Below are positions 1 through 5,564 of a DNA stretch of 6,892 nucleotides, piece by piece (position 1 is the first letter of the stretch; the number at the start of each line of letters is the position of its first letter). The notes beneath the pieces are model-generated. The model searched no databases, was not told the DNA's origin, and saw only the letters and a program-made list of their open reading frames with translations. Source of the DNA: Verrucomicrobiota bacterium (lineage in GTDB: Bacteria > Verrucomicrobiota > Verrucomicrobiia > Opitutales > Opitutaceae); contig JAEXPL010000097.1 of assembly GCA_023446865.1 (NCBI GenBank), forward strand, positions 1 to 6,892. The letters are read 5' to 3'. The position numbers and the translations under genes are program-made.

Positions 1-2
1 CC

Positions 3-2237
3 TTTCGTGCGGTAAAGCGCGAATGGCAGAAGACGCTGCCGGCCGCGGAAAAGGCGAAGCTCGACGCCCGGGAGCCCGATGAGATCCAAGCGGTCGCGCT
101 GCGCGCCTCGGTTTTCCACGACCAAAACGCAGAGGAGACCCTCACCGGCCTGACGCTCGCCGTGCCGTGGCGGGAGTCCGCCGTCCGTGCCGGACTCTCA
201 CCGGCGGAGATCGAGCAACTCGCCCGCGACAAGTTCCTCATTGAAGACAGGCAGGTCGCCCAAAGCTTCTCGCCGTACATCGACCCCGAGCGCGCCGTCT
301 TCGTCACCACCGATTCCCTGATCAACGGCTTCAATGTGTTGCTGAACGCCTCCATCTGCGAGTTGGAGCGACATCGGGCTAAGCAACTGCGCCGACACCT
401 CGAAGGTATGCTCCCGCGAGTGGCAAACGAGGTAGAATCGATCGATAACGACTTACAAGGGCTCGATGCCAGCAAAGCGGTTCGTCACGCCGGATTGGTG
501 ATCGGTCCCGCAATCGTTTTGCTCCGCGGCTCACTCGCCACGATCGATCCGCGCGACCACCCGGAGATCCTCCATCAAGTGGAGCTGATCCGTCGGGCCG
601 AAGCGCAGGAGACGCCCGCTTGGCTCGAGGTCTCGGCTTCTCGCACCGACACCATCGACTACCGCCAATTCCGGCCGGTCGGCTTCTACGCGGCCGACGA
701 GAACCTAGCCGACTACTTCCGCGCCCTGCGCTGGCTGCAAACCGTCCCGTTCCGCCCCACCCTCGATCATGAGCTTCTTGCGGCGGCACTGCTGGACAAG
801 TGTCGGAACTCGGCGTTCTGCGAAGGGCTCGTGGAGTCGGTGGGGACTACGATGATCGATACGTTCGATCCCATCGCCACGATGCCCTACAGCTTGCCCG
901 CTCCGTTCATCACGAAGATGACCGTTCAGGAGTTCTACGGGGAAGCTCGTGACAAGCTGAGAAAACACTACGTCGGCCCTCTGTTCTTCCAGCGCCAGAC
1001 CGAAGGCCGGAGCGTTGCCCAAGACACCGACGACCCGCTCCTGCTCGCTTCCTCGCGCTTCCTCTCGCCACCACCGGTATTCAGTGGAGCGCAGCAGGCG
1101 GCCGACGCCCCGCCGCCAGATGGCCTCACTATCGCGGCAGCCCATAGCTCAACGTTCGCTCGCGCCCGGCTACCGCAGCCAACACCCCCCCTCGAACAAC
1201 TGATCAATCTCCCGCAGCTCGAAATCCAAGGAACCAGCTTCGGTTTCAGCGCCGAGTACTTCAACCTCCTCTGGGCTGCAACCGCTCCTCCAGATGACGC
1301 AGCACCCGAGTTCATGAAACGTGAGGCGTGGGCCGCGAAGAATTGCCTGACCGTTCTCGCCGGCTGGGCGCAGGGTCAGCACCGCCCCACGCCCCAGCAC
1401 CACGGTTCAGGAAATTGCGACTGCGACACCTACACCTTGCCCGGGTTCGTCGAGCCAAACGCCACCTTCTACAGCCGCCTCGCCGACTTCGCCGCCAGCA
1501 CCGGAGAGTACTTCGCCAGGCAAGGCACCTTTCTACCCCTGCCCGATGACGAAATCCGCGAACTGAGAGTCGCCATCGCGAAGCTCCAAGCGCTCGGGCC
1601 GTTCGAAGAAGGCCACTACTCGGATCTTCCTCGCGAAACGCAGGAGAGATTCGATCAGTGCTTCGACATCCAATTCAAATACAGGGATCTGCTCCCCCCG
1701 CTCCCGAAACGCGCTACCCGTGAAGCAGAACGCCTCGCCGTCATCGCCGCGTTGCAGGATCGAGCCGACCAGCTGGAGAAAGGAACAATTCCAGCGCGTC
1801 CCTCCCCGGCGAAGTTGCAGGAGCGCTGGTTCCGCCTCGTGCGCTTGGCCGGCAAACTGGCCGAGATCACCCATGCGCAACTCCGTGGTGACTTTGTAGA
1901 CCAGAGCGTCGTTCAAAAATACGGCCACACTCTTGGCTTCATCATGGGCTACGATGACTCATCCTGGATGATTCCTCGCGACGATGCCCCGCGCTCGGCC
2001 GAGGTGCATCGCCAGCCTTCCGCCGATCGCGGCTTTGCCATCGGCATCGGCCGGCCGCGACTCATCCATGTGCTCTACCCCTACGAAGGCCGCGAAGTGC
2101 TCTGCACGGGCTCGGTGATAAGCTATTACGAGTACTGGGAACGCGAGCGCCTCACCGACGAGGAGTGGAAGGCGAAGCTCGATTCTCCCGCCGCGCCGCC
2201 GATGCCCGAGTGGCTCACGCCCTTCGTCGCCAAGTGA
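3..2237 (+). CDS. DUF3160-family protein, N-terminus missing
   Basis: The frame is open from the left edge to a TGA at 2235-2237, so 744 residues are visible and the true start lies outside the window. The GTG at 162 is the first start-like codon but reads as an internal Val, because coding-like sequence continues upstream of it. I assign DUF3160 from recalled family features: an early FVTTDSL segment (visible residues 100-106), a GFVEPN segment (481-486) after a long helical middle, and a C-terminal block from about 683 (GRPRLIHVLYP, then a YYEYWERERLTDEEW-like stretch) ending near PEWLTPF. The biochemical role of the family is unknown to me. Members are large and often exported, but the signal-peptide region is not visible here. 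An oddity is a His/Cys-rich stretch at 460-474 (H460, H466, H467, C472, C474). No partner gene is visible on the same strand except lpxI, 211 bases downstream, which is probably unrelated. Family assignment is fairly sure; function is not known. Confidence 0.75.
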   Translation, partial: FRAVKREWQKTLPAAEKAKLDAREPDEIQAVALRASVFHDQNAEETLTGLTLAVPWRESAVRAGLSPAEIEQLARDKFLIEDRQVAQSFSPYIDPERAVFVTTDSLINGFNVLLNASICELERHRAKQLRRHLEGMLPRVANEVESIDNDLQGLDASKAVRHAGLVIGPAIVLLRGSLATIDPRDHPEILHQVELIRRAEAQETPAWLEVSASRTDTIDYRQFRPVGFYAADENLADYFRALRWLQTVPFRPTLDHELLAAALLDKCRNSAFCEGLVESVGTTMIDTFDPIATMPYSLPAPFITKMTVQEFYGEARDKLRKHYVGPLFFQRQTEGRSVAQDTDDPLLLASSRFLSPPPVFSGAQQAADAPPPDGLTIAAAHSSTFARARLPQPTPPLEQLINLPQLEIQGTSFGFSAEYFNLLWAATAPPDDAAPEFMKREAWAAKNCLTVLAGWAQGQHRPTPQHHGSGNCDCDTYTLPGFVEPNATFYSRLADFAASTGEYFARQGTFLPLPDDEIRELRVAIAKLQALGPFEEGHYSDLPRETQERFDQCFDIQFKYRDLLPPLPKRATREAERLAVIAALQDRADQLEKGTIPARPSPAKLQERWFRLVRLAGKLAEITHAQLRGDFVDQSVVQKYGHTLGFIMGYDDSSWMIPRDDAPRSAEVHRQPSADRGFAIGIGRPRLIHVLYPYEGREVLCTGSVISYYEYWERERLTDEEWKAKLDSPAAPPMPEWLTPFVAK

Positions 2238-2277
2238 GGCCCGTCTGCGCCGGCCGACGTACGCGCGAGTCGCCTCA

Positions 2278-2306
2278 CCTTCGTTCTCTTCGCTACCTTC
2301 TGTCGT
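2278..2306 (-). repeat. 9-bp-period intergenic repeat, left copy
   Basis: This 29-nt element is made of three imperfect 9-nt units on the plus strand (CCTTCGTTC, TCTTCGCTA, CCTTCTGTC) plus GT. Its reverse complement matches 3325-3353 at 25 of 29 positions, so the two copies form an inverted pair around lpxI. A further CTGCGG follows at 2313-2318 after six unmatched bases; the other copy has it directly adjacent. It is non-coding and probably a dispersed repeat. Confidence 0.7.
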
Positions 2307-2354
2307 ACCCAACTGCGGGGGTCGTTTTGAAGGCCAGGCGTTCGTTCGCGCCTC

Positions 2355-2375
2355 ATTCCGCATTCCCCATTCCGC
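2355..2375 (+). repeat. ATTCCGC heptamer tandem repeat, three units
   Basis: Three consecutive heptamers are present: ATTCCGC, ATTCCCC and ATTCCGC. The string CCCCATTCCGC, which includes the last unit, recurs in the same orientation at 3312-3322, next to the right-hand inverted repeat beyond lpxI. This is a very short tandem repeat with no visible function. Confidence 0.55.
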
Positions 2376-2448
2376 GACTCCCCGCCCCGCCTCCGCCATT
2401 GACCCGCGGGCCTGCGGCGGCGTTTCATCGGCGCAGCCGCCGTCTCCC

Positions 2449-3294
2449 GTGCCCGCCCTGTCCCGCTTCCATCCCGCCGACTTCGACCCGACCCGACCGA
2501 TCGCGCTGATCGCCGGCCAGGGCCAGTATCCGATCCGCATGGCCGCCGCGATCCGCCGCGCCGGTGTGCCGCGGCGCCTGATCGCGTTCGAGGAGGAGAC
2601 CCCGGCCGAGCTCTACGCGAGTTTCCCCGAGTCCGAGCGCCGCATGCTGCTCGTCGGCCAACTCGGCAAGGCGCTCGACTCGCTCGAGAAATTCGGCGCC
2701 GGCTACGCGCTCATGGCCGGCCAGATCACGCCGCGCCGGCTCTTCAAGGGCCTACACCCCGACTGGAAGGCCGCCCGCATTCTCTTCTCCCTCAAGCGCC
2801 GCAACGCCGAGTCCATCTTCGGCGCGCTGGCCAAGGAGATCGCCGCCCTCGGCGTCACCCTGCTCGACGCCCGCTCCTTCCTCGACGACGAGCTCGCCTC
2901 CGAGGGCCCGATGACCGGCCGCTTCTCCGTGCCCGACGAATACCTCCAGCACGGCATCCACATCGCCAAGGAGGTCGCCCGCCTCGACATCGGCCAGGGC
3001 GTGGTCGTGCGCAAGGGCACCGTCGTCGCCGTCGAGGCGTTCGAGGGCACCGACGCCATGCTGCGCCGGGCCGGCGAGTTCAAGACCGAGCACCTGCTCT
3101 TCGTGAAGACGGTGAAACCGCGGCAGGACTTCCGGTTCGACGTGCCCGTTTTCGGGTTACGCACGCTCGAGAGCATGCGCGACGCCGGCATCGAGCACGC
3201 CGCCCTCGAGGCCGACAACACCATCGTGTTGGACAAGCAACGCGTGCTCGAACAAGCCCGCGCCTGGAAGATCCAGCTCTACGGCTACCGGTAG
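2449..3294 (+). CDS. lpxI: UDP-2,3-diacylglucosamine hydrolase LpxI
   Basis: LpxI hydrolyses UDP-2,3-diacylglucosamine to lipid X (2,3-diacylglucosamine 1-phosphate) and UMP, the fourth step of lipid A synthesis, on the cytoplasmic side of the inner membrane. It replaces the unrelated LpxH in many bacteria outside beta- and gamma-Proteobacteria. The 281-residue length is normal for the family. The N-terminal domain opens with a nucleotide-binding-like loop, IALIAGQGQYP (18-28), and includes VGQLGK and LMAGQI segments. The C-terminal DUF1009 domain carries DIGQGVVV near 180-187, EAFEGTDAM (196-204) and RFDVP, whose Asp231 probably corresponds to the Asp shown to be essential in Caulobacter LpxI. 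The start is the GTG at 2449: no ATG, GTG or TTG lies further upstream in the open frame, and the next Met (30) would remove the first motif. No Shine-Dalgarno sequence is visible. A 7-bp stem (2415-2421 with 2436-2442) ends six bases before the start. The gene probably has its own promoter given the 211-base gap, but I could not identify one. Confidence 0.95.
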   Translation: MPALSRFHPADFDPTRPIALIAGQGQYPIRMAAAIRRAGVPRRLIAFEEETPAELYASFPESERRMLLVGQLGKALDSLEKFGAGYALMAGQITPRRLFKGLHPDWKAARILFSLKRRNAESIFGALAKEIAALGVTLLDARSFLDDELASEGPMTGRFSVPDEYLQHGIHIAKEVARLDIGQGVVVRKGTVVAVEAFEGTDAMLRRAGEFKTEHLLFVKTVKPRQDFRFDVPVFGLRTLESMRDAGIEHAALEADNTIVLDKQRVLEQARAWKIQLYGYR

Positions 3295-3324
3295 TCCGGA
3301 TCGGCGCAGCGCCCCATTCCGCAG

Positions 3325-3353
3325 ACGACAGAAGGTAACGAAGGCAACCAAGG
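3325..3353 (+). repeat. 9-bp-period intergenic repeat, right copy
   Basis: Read on the minus strand this is three 9-nt units (CCTTGGTTG, CCTTCGTTA, CCTTCTGTC) plus GT. It matches 2278-2306 at 25 of 29 positions in inverted orientation, about 1 kb apart, with lpxI between. The inner side continues with CTGCGG (complement of 3319-3324), as in the left copy but without the six-base interruption. Confidence 0.7.
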
Positions 3354-3546
3354 GAGGACGGAAGAACGGCGATCGGGAACCCTCCTGATTCTCCCTGCAG
3401 CGGGGAAGCCTCGCTTCCAAGTGGAACATAAAACACTCCGCGACAGGACGGCGTTGTCCCGCAGGGGTTCATCCCTCAACTCGCCGCATCCCACCTCGGA
3501 GGCGGTCCCTCCGCTCACCCATATCGCTCGATCCGGACTGATGGCC

Positions 3547-3567
3547 CAAAACGGCGCAGCCGTTTTG
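3547..3567. terminator. A/T-ended hairpin, likely bidirectional terminator
   Basis: A perfect 9-bp stem, CAAAACGGC/GCCGTTTTG, closes a 3-nt loop. Because the arms are A-rich on one side and T-rich on the other, a short T run ends the hairpin on either strand. It sits between convergent lpxI and exbD, where a shared terminator is expected. Only four T residues are present and they are part of the stem, so efficiency is uncertain. Confidence 0.55.
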
Positions 3568-3570
3568 TCA

Positions 3571-3600
3571 GGAATCTGCGGGCCGAAGGCCGCAGATTCC
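3571..3600 (-). terminator. long hairpin abutting the exbD stop codon
   Basis: An 11-bp stem, GGAATCTGCGG with its complement, is capped on the minus strand by CCTTCGG and has one unpaired C near the loop. The first base of the hairpin is the last base of the exbD TAG stop. No T tract follows directly, but the A/T-ended hairpin at 3547-3567 lies four bases further on, so the two may act together as a terminator or as a 3'-end-protecting structure for the exbBD mRNA. Confidence 0.5.
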
Positions 3601-4034
3601 TAGCGCGTCTGCAGGCGGATCTTGTTCAGGCCGTTCTTGCGGCAGAGATCCATGATCTTGGTCACGGACTTGAGCGCTGTGTTCTCGTCGGAGCGGATCA
3701 GGACAGTGATGTCCTTGTCCACCTTCGCGAGCTCGCCGGCGACGTTCTCGATCTCGTCGACCGTGGCCTCGCGCTTGTCGAGCACCAGCTCGCCGCCCTT
3801 GCCCTGGATGGTGACCCGAACCTTGTCGTCCTTGTCGACCGAGATCATGACCTGGCTGACGAAGACGTTCTTCCCCGCCGTCTCCACTTTCGGGAGCGTG
3901 AGGTTGAGTGTGCCGCCGCTGGCCTCGCGAAACTGCATCGTCGCGAAGGTGAAGAAGACGAGCATCACCAGCACGTCGATCAGCGGCACGAGGGGCAACT
4001 CGGGCCGGCGGTAGCGTTCGCTGCGCAGGCTCAT
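3600..4034 (-). CDS. exbD: ExbD/TolR-family biopolymer transport protein
   Basis: This is the small proton-channel subunit of an ExbB-ExbD or TolQ-TolR type motor, which couples inner-membrane proton motive force to work in the periplasm. The 144 residues follow the family plan: a short basic cytoplasmic N-terminus, one membrane helix around residues 15-34 (PLVPLIDVLVMLVFFTF) bearing the conserved proton-carrying Asp20, then a periplasmic domain from about 45 to the end. The ATG overlaps the exbB TGA as ATGA, implying translational coupling. A GGAGGA sequence lies 12 bases before the start, inside the exbB coding region. The C-terminal part (DENTALKSVTKIMDLCRKNGLNKIRL) has the usual ExbD/TolR pattern of a conserved charged residue and a terminal helix-strand. 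No tonB, tolA, tolB or pal is adjacent, so sequence alone does not separate ExbD from TolR. The family is secure; the exact symbol is less so. Confidence 0.9.
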   Translation of the reverse strand: MSLRSERYRRPELPLVPLIDVLVMLVFFTFATMQFREASGGTLNLTLPKVETAGKNVFVSQVMISVDKDDKVRVTIQGKGGELVLDKREATVDEIENVAGELAKVDKDITVLIRSDENTALKSVTKIMDLCRKNGLNKIRLQTR

Positions 4035-4651
4035 AGGGCCGCCGAGTCCTCCGCCTTCACCTCGGCCTTCGGGCGCACCCGGGCGATCACGCGCTCGAGC
4101 AACACGTCAAGTTGCGCCGCGTGGTGGTCGATCCTGCGCTGGATGTAGCCGTTGCCGACGAGAGCGAGCAACGCCACCGCGAGACCGAGCAAGGTGGCCG
4201 AGAGCGCATAGCCTACGCTTTGGGAAAACTTCGCCGGATCGGGCAAGCCGGTCACTTGGTCGCGCGTACTGGCGAAGGCGCCGAGCAAACCCGAGACCGT
4301 GCCGATCAGGCCGAGAAGCGGCGCGCCAGTATAGATCGTGTCGAGGTAGCGCACACCACGTTCCATCTTCATCACCTCGAGCCGCGCATACGCCTTGGTG
4401 GCGGCTGGGTCGCTCGCATGGCGCTCGGCGAACTCGATCACGCGACCGAGCACCGAGAAGCGCCCGCCCGCGGTCGCCTTGTTGAGCAGCACCGCCTCGG
4501 CGAGCTCGGGTGGCAGCACGGCCGCCGTGCGTAGGGCGAACGCGCGCTCGCAGATGATGAACATCGCGATCACCGAGCACGCGAACAGCGGATAGGCCAG
4601 CATGCCGGCCTCATGGAAAACGCGGACCCAATCAACAACAGCGAGAATCAT
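4031..4651 (-). CDS. exbB: ExbB/TolQ/MotA-family proton channel protein
   Basis: This is the polytopic partner of the downstream ExbD/TolR protein; in this family it forms the pentameric channel through which protons drive the periplasmic arm. I start it at the ATG at 4651, giving 206 residues that begin MILAVVDWVRVFHEAG. The longer frame to 4780 would add 43 basic residues encoded by a repeat and terminator region and is unlikely. Membrane helix 1 spans about 18-34, followed by E35-R36. A cytoplasmic stretch runs from about 40 to 105. Helix 2 (APLLGLIGTVSGLLGAF, 110-126, with Thr118) and helix 3 (ALSATLLGLAVALLALVGN, 149-167, with Thr153) carry the GLxGTVxG and ALxxTLxGL signatures. An AAGG lies nine bases before the start, a weak ribosome site. 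The gene overlaps exbD by four bases. It is preceded by an intrinsic terminator, so it is probably transcribed separately from leuCD; I could not place its promoter in the roughly 50 bases available. Confidence 0.9.
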   Translation of the reverse strand: MILAVVDWVRVFHEAGMLAYPLFACSVIAMFIICERAFALRTAAVLPPELAEAVLLNKATAGGRFSVLGRVIEFAERHASDPAATKAYARLEVMKMERGVRYLDTIYTGAPLLGLIGTVSGLLGAFASTRDQVTGLPDPAKFSQSVGYALSATLLGLAVALLALVGNGYIQRRIDHHAAQLDVLLERVIARVRPKAEVKAEDSAAL

Positions 4652-4700
4652 GGGAAAGGGCCTTATGACGTGCGCCGCCCCGAAAGGTTTCGCAACGCGG

Positions 4701-4733
4701 AAAAACAGAGGCCGGGGCTTGCGGCCCCGGCCT
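4701..4733 (-). terminator. intrinsic terminator downstream of leuCD
   Basis: On the minus strand a 10-bp GC-rich stem (AGGCCGGGGC with GCCCCGGCCT, 4709-4718 and 4724-4733) closes a 5-nt loop and is followed by CTG and five T residues (4705-4701). This is the form of a factor-independent terminator. It lies after leuD and about 50 bases before the exbB start, so it should separate the leucine transcript from exbBD. Confidence 0.7.
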
Positions 4734-4744
4734 GCAAAACGTCG

Positions 4745-4767
4745 GTAGGTCCGGTCTTCGACCGGCC
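4745..4767 (+). repeat. palindromic 23-nt repeat, copy A
   Basis: The element begins GTAGG on the plus strand, followed by a CCGGTC / GACCGG palindrome with loop TTC. It differs at two of 23 positions from the reverse complement of copy B (4809-4831), and a T replaces the G that would lengthen the stem. It lies in the opposite orientation to copies B and C. Confidence 0.75.
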
Positions 4768-4808
4768 ACTTCGGATTCACGCCTTCCCCGGCGGCTCACG
4801 CCCTTGGC

Positions 4809-4831
4809 GGCCGGTCGGAGACCGGCCCTAC
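4809..4831 (-). repeat. palindromic 23-nt repeat, copy B
   Basis: A perfect 8-bp palindrome (GGCCGGTC / GACCGGCC, loop GGA) is followed by CTAC on the plus strand, so it begins GTAG on the minus strand. It differs from copy C at one of 23 positions. It sits inside a larger interrupted stem, CTCACGC (4795-4801) with GCGTGAG (4839-4845), which adds TTG/CAA pairing inside. Confidence 0.75.
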
Positions 4832-4855
4832 CCGGCAAGCGTGAGAGCCCAGAGT

Positions 4856-4878
4856 GGCCGGTCAGAGACCGGCCCTAC
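4856..4878 (-). repeat. palindromic 23-nt repeat, copy C
   Basis: This has the same 8-bp palindrome as copy B with loop AGA and the same CTAC end on the plus strand. It lies a single base beyond the leuD stop codon, so the leuD mRNA 3' end would carry this hairpin. Confidence 0.75.
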
Positions 4879-4879
4879 T

Positions 4880-5482
4880 TCAGGCCGCCAGATACGGCAG
4901 CTTCTTCGCGAGCGCCTGCACCTGCGGCACGCCCTCGAGCAGCTCGCCGATCGCGTCCCAGCGGCCATTAACCAAGGCGTCGCGCGCGGACTCGCGCATC
5001 GTGATCTTGATCTTCTGGCCGCCGAAGCGGACTTCGAGCGCGGCGAGGTCGACGACGACCTCCGTCTGCGGATTCGCCTCAATCGCGGCGGCGACCTTGG
5101 CGATGTCGTCGCGGGTAGCGGTCACGCACGGGATGCCGAGCGTGGTCGAGTTGCCGAAGAAAATCTCGGCGTAGCCTTCGGCGATGATCGCGCGGAAGCC
5201 GTACTTCTGGATCGCCTGCGGCGCGTGCTCACGGGAGGAGCCGCAGCCGAAGTTGGCGCCGGAGAGCAGGACTGTCGCGCCCTGGAAACGCGGCTCGTTG
5301 AGCGGGTGCTGCTTCGGGGAGCCGTCGGGATTCTTGCGGACGTCGAAGAAGACGAACTCGCCGAGACCATCGAACGAGACGCACTTCATGAAGCGCGCCG
5401 GGATGATGCGGTCGGTGTCGATGTCGTTGCCGGGAACGAAGACGCCGCGGCCGGCGACTTGGGAGATTTTTGCGAGAGCCAT
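4880..5482 (-). CDS. leuD: 3-isopropylmalate dehydratase small subunit
   Basis: LeuD pairs with LeuC to isomerise 2-isopropylmalate to 3-isopropylmalate in cytoplasmic leucine synthesis. The small subunit supplies the swivel domain that helps form the substrate site. From the ATG at 5482 the protein is 200 residues, matching the usual length of about 200. The frame is open upstream to a GTG at 5509, but that would translate part of the heptamer array, and the family N-terminus fits MALAKISQVAGRGVFVPG. Signatures are NDIDTDRIIPARF (19-31) and GANFGCGSSREHAP (75-88), the latter carrying the substrate-contacting segment. The gene follows leuC after 82 bases, most of them a symmetric repeat array. 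No Shine-Dalgarno sequence is visible; the 11 bases before the start read CCCCTCCGAAA. Transcription probably comes from upstream of leuC, outside the window, and ends at the hairpin near 4701-4733. Confidence 0.97.
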   Translation of the reverse strand: MALAKISQVAGRGVFVPGNDIDTDRIIPARFMKCVSFDGLGEFVFFDVRKNPDGSPKQHPLNEPRFQGATVLLSGANFGCGSSREHAPQAIQKYGFRAIIAEGYAEIFFGNSTTLGIPCVTATRDDIAKVAAAIEANPQTEVVVDLAALEVRFGGQKIKITMRESARDALVNGRWDAIGELLEGVPQVQALAKKLPYLAA

Positions 5483-5493
5483 TTTCGGAGGGG

Positions 5494-5564
5494 AACCACT
5501 AATGCCCACTAATGGGCACTAATCGGTTCGGAGTATTAGTGAAGATTAGTGTCGATTAGTGGTT
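5494..5564. repeat. symmetric array of six ATTAGTG heptamers
   Basis: On the plus strand three CACTAAT units start at 5497, 5507 and 5517, then an 11-nt centre, then three ATTAGTG units at 5535, 5545 and 5555. Within each half the period is exactly 10 bases, and every unit pairs with its mirror partner about the axis at 5529. The outermost pair extends to AACCACTAAT/ATTAGTGGTT. The 3-nt spacers (GCC, GGG, AAG, TCG) are not complementary across the axis. The array begins on the base directly after the leuC stop and ends 11 bases before the leuD start. As RNA it could fold into a stem of 10, 7 and 7 bp with two 3x3 internal loops. Confidence 0.85.

Larger units (their letters stand above)
3295..3599. 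other. convergent intergenic region lpxI / exbD
   Basis: This 305-base gap lies between two convergent genes and holds no credible gene. From left to right I see the right-hand copy of the 9-bp-period repeat (3325-3353), a small hairpin with 6-bp stem GGAAGC/GCTTCC (3404-3418), another 6-bp stem CGGAGG/CCTCCG (3497-3513), and two strong hairpins at 3547-3600 that probably end transcription from both sides. The stretch 3421-3490 has no structure I can name. Confidence 0.7.

Noticed and set aside
162..164. GTG as the start of the DUF3160 gene
   Set aside because: The same frame is open and coding-like back to the window edge, so the GTG is an internal Val codon.
2234..2278. GTGAGGC/GCCTCAC inverted repeat after the DUF3160 stop as a terminator
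   Set aside because: The stem is 7 bp with a 31-nt loop and no T tract. It is too weak to call, though a terminator somewhere in this gap is plausible.
3461..3500. Possible tRNA T-arm-like string (GGGGTTCATCCC) in the gap
   Set aside because: No matching acceptor, D-arm or anticodon arm could be arranged around it, so it is a chance resemblance.
3421..3603. 60-codon plus-strand frame in the lpxI-exbD gap
   Set aside because: Its C-terminal third is the translation of the two hairpins, it has no recognisable motif, and it ends on the exbD stop region.
4652..4700. Promoter for exbB with TTGCGA and TCATAA on the minus strand
   Set aside because: The two hexamers match the sigma70 consensus poorly and are 21 bases apart, too far for a standard promoter.
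4652..4780. Extended N-terminus of ExbB from a start at 4780
   Set aside because: The 43 extra residues are basic, encoded by terminator and repeat A sequence, and have no counterpart in the family. The Met at 4651 gives a normal N-terminus.
4613..5512. Long plus-strand open frame (299 codons) opposite exbB start and leuD
   Set aside because: It is antisense to leuD, which has clear family motifs over the same bases, and it also spans the terminator and palindromic repeats. GC-rich genes commonly leave open antisense frames.
5494..5564. CRISPR array
   Set aside because: Units are 7 nt with 3-nt spacers and mirror symmetry, far below CRISPR repeat and spacer sizes, and no cas gene is present.
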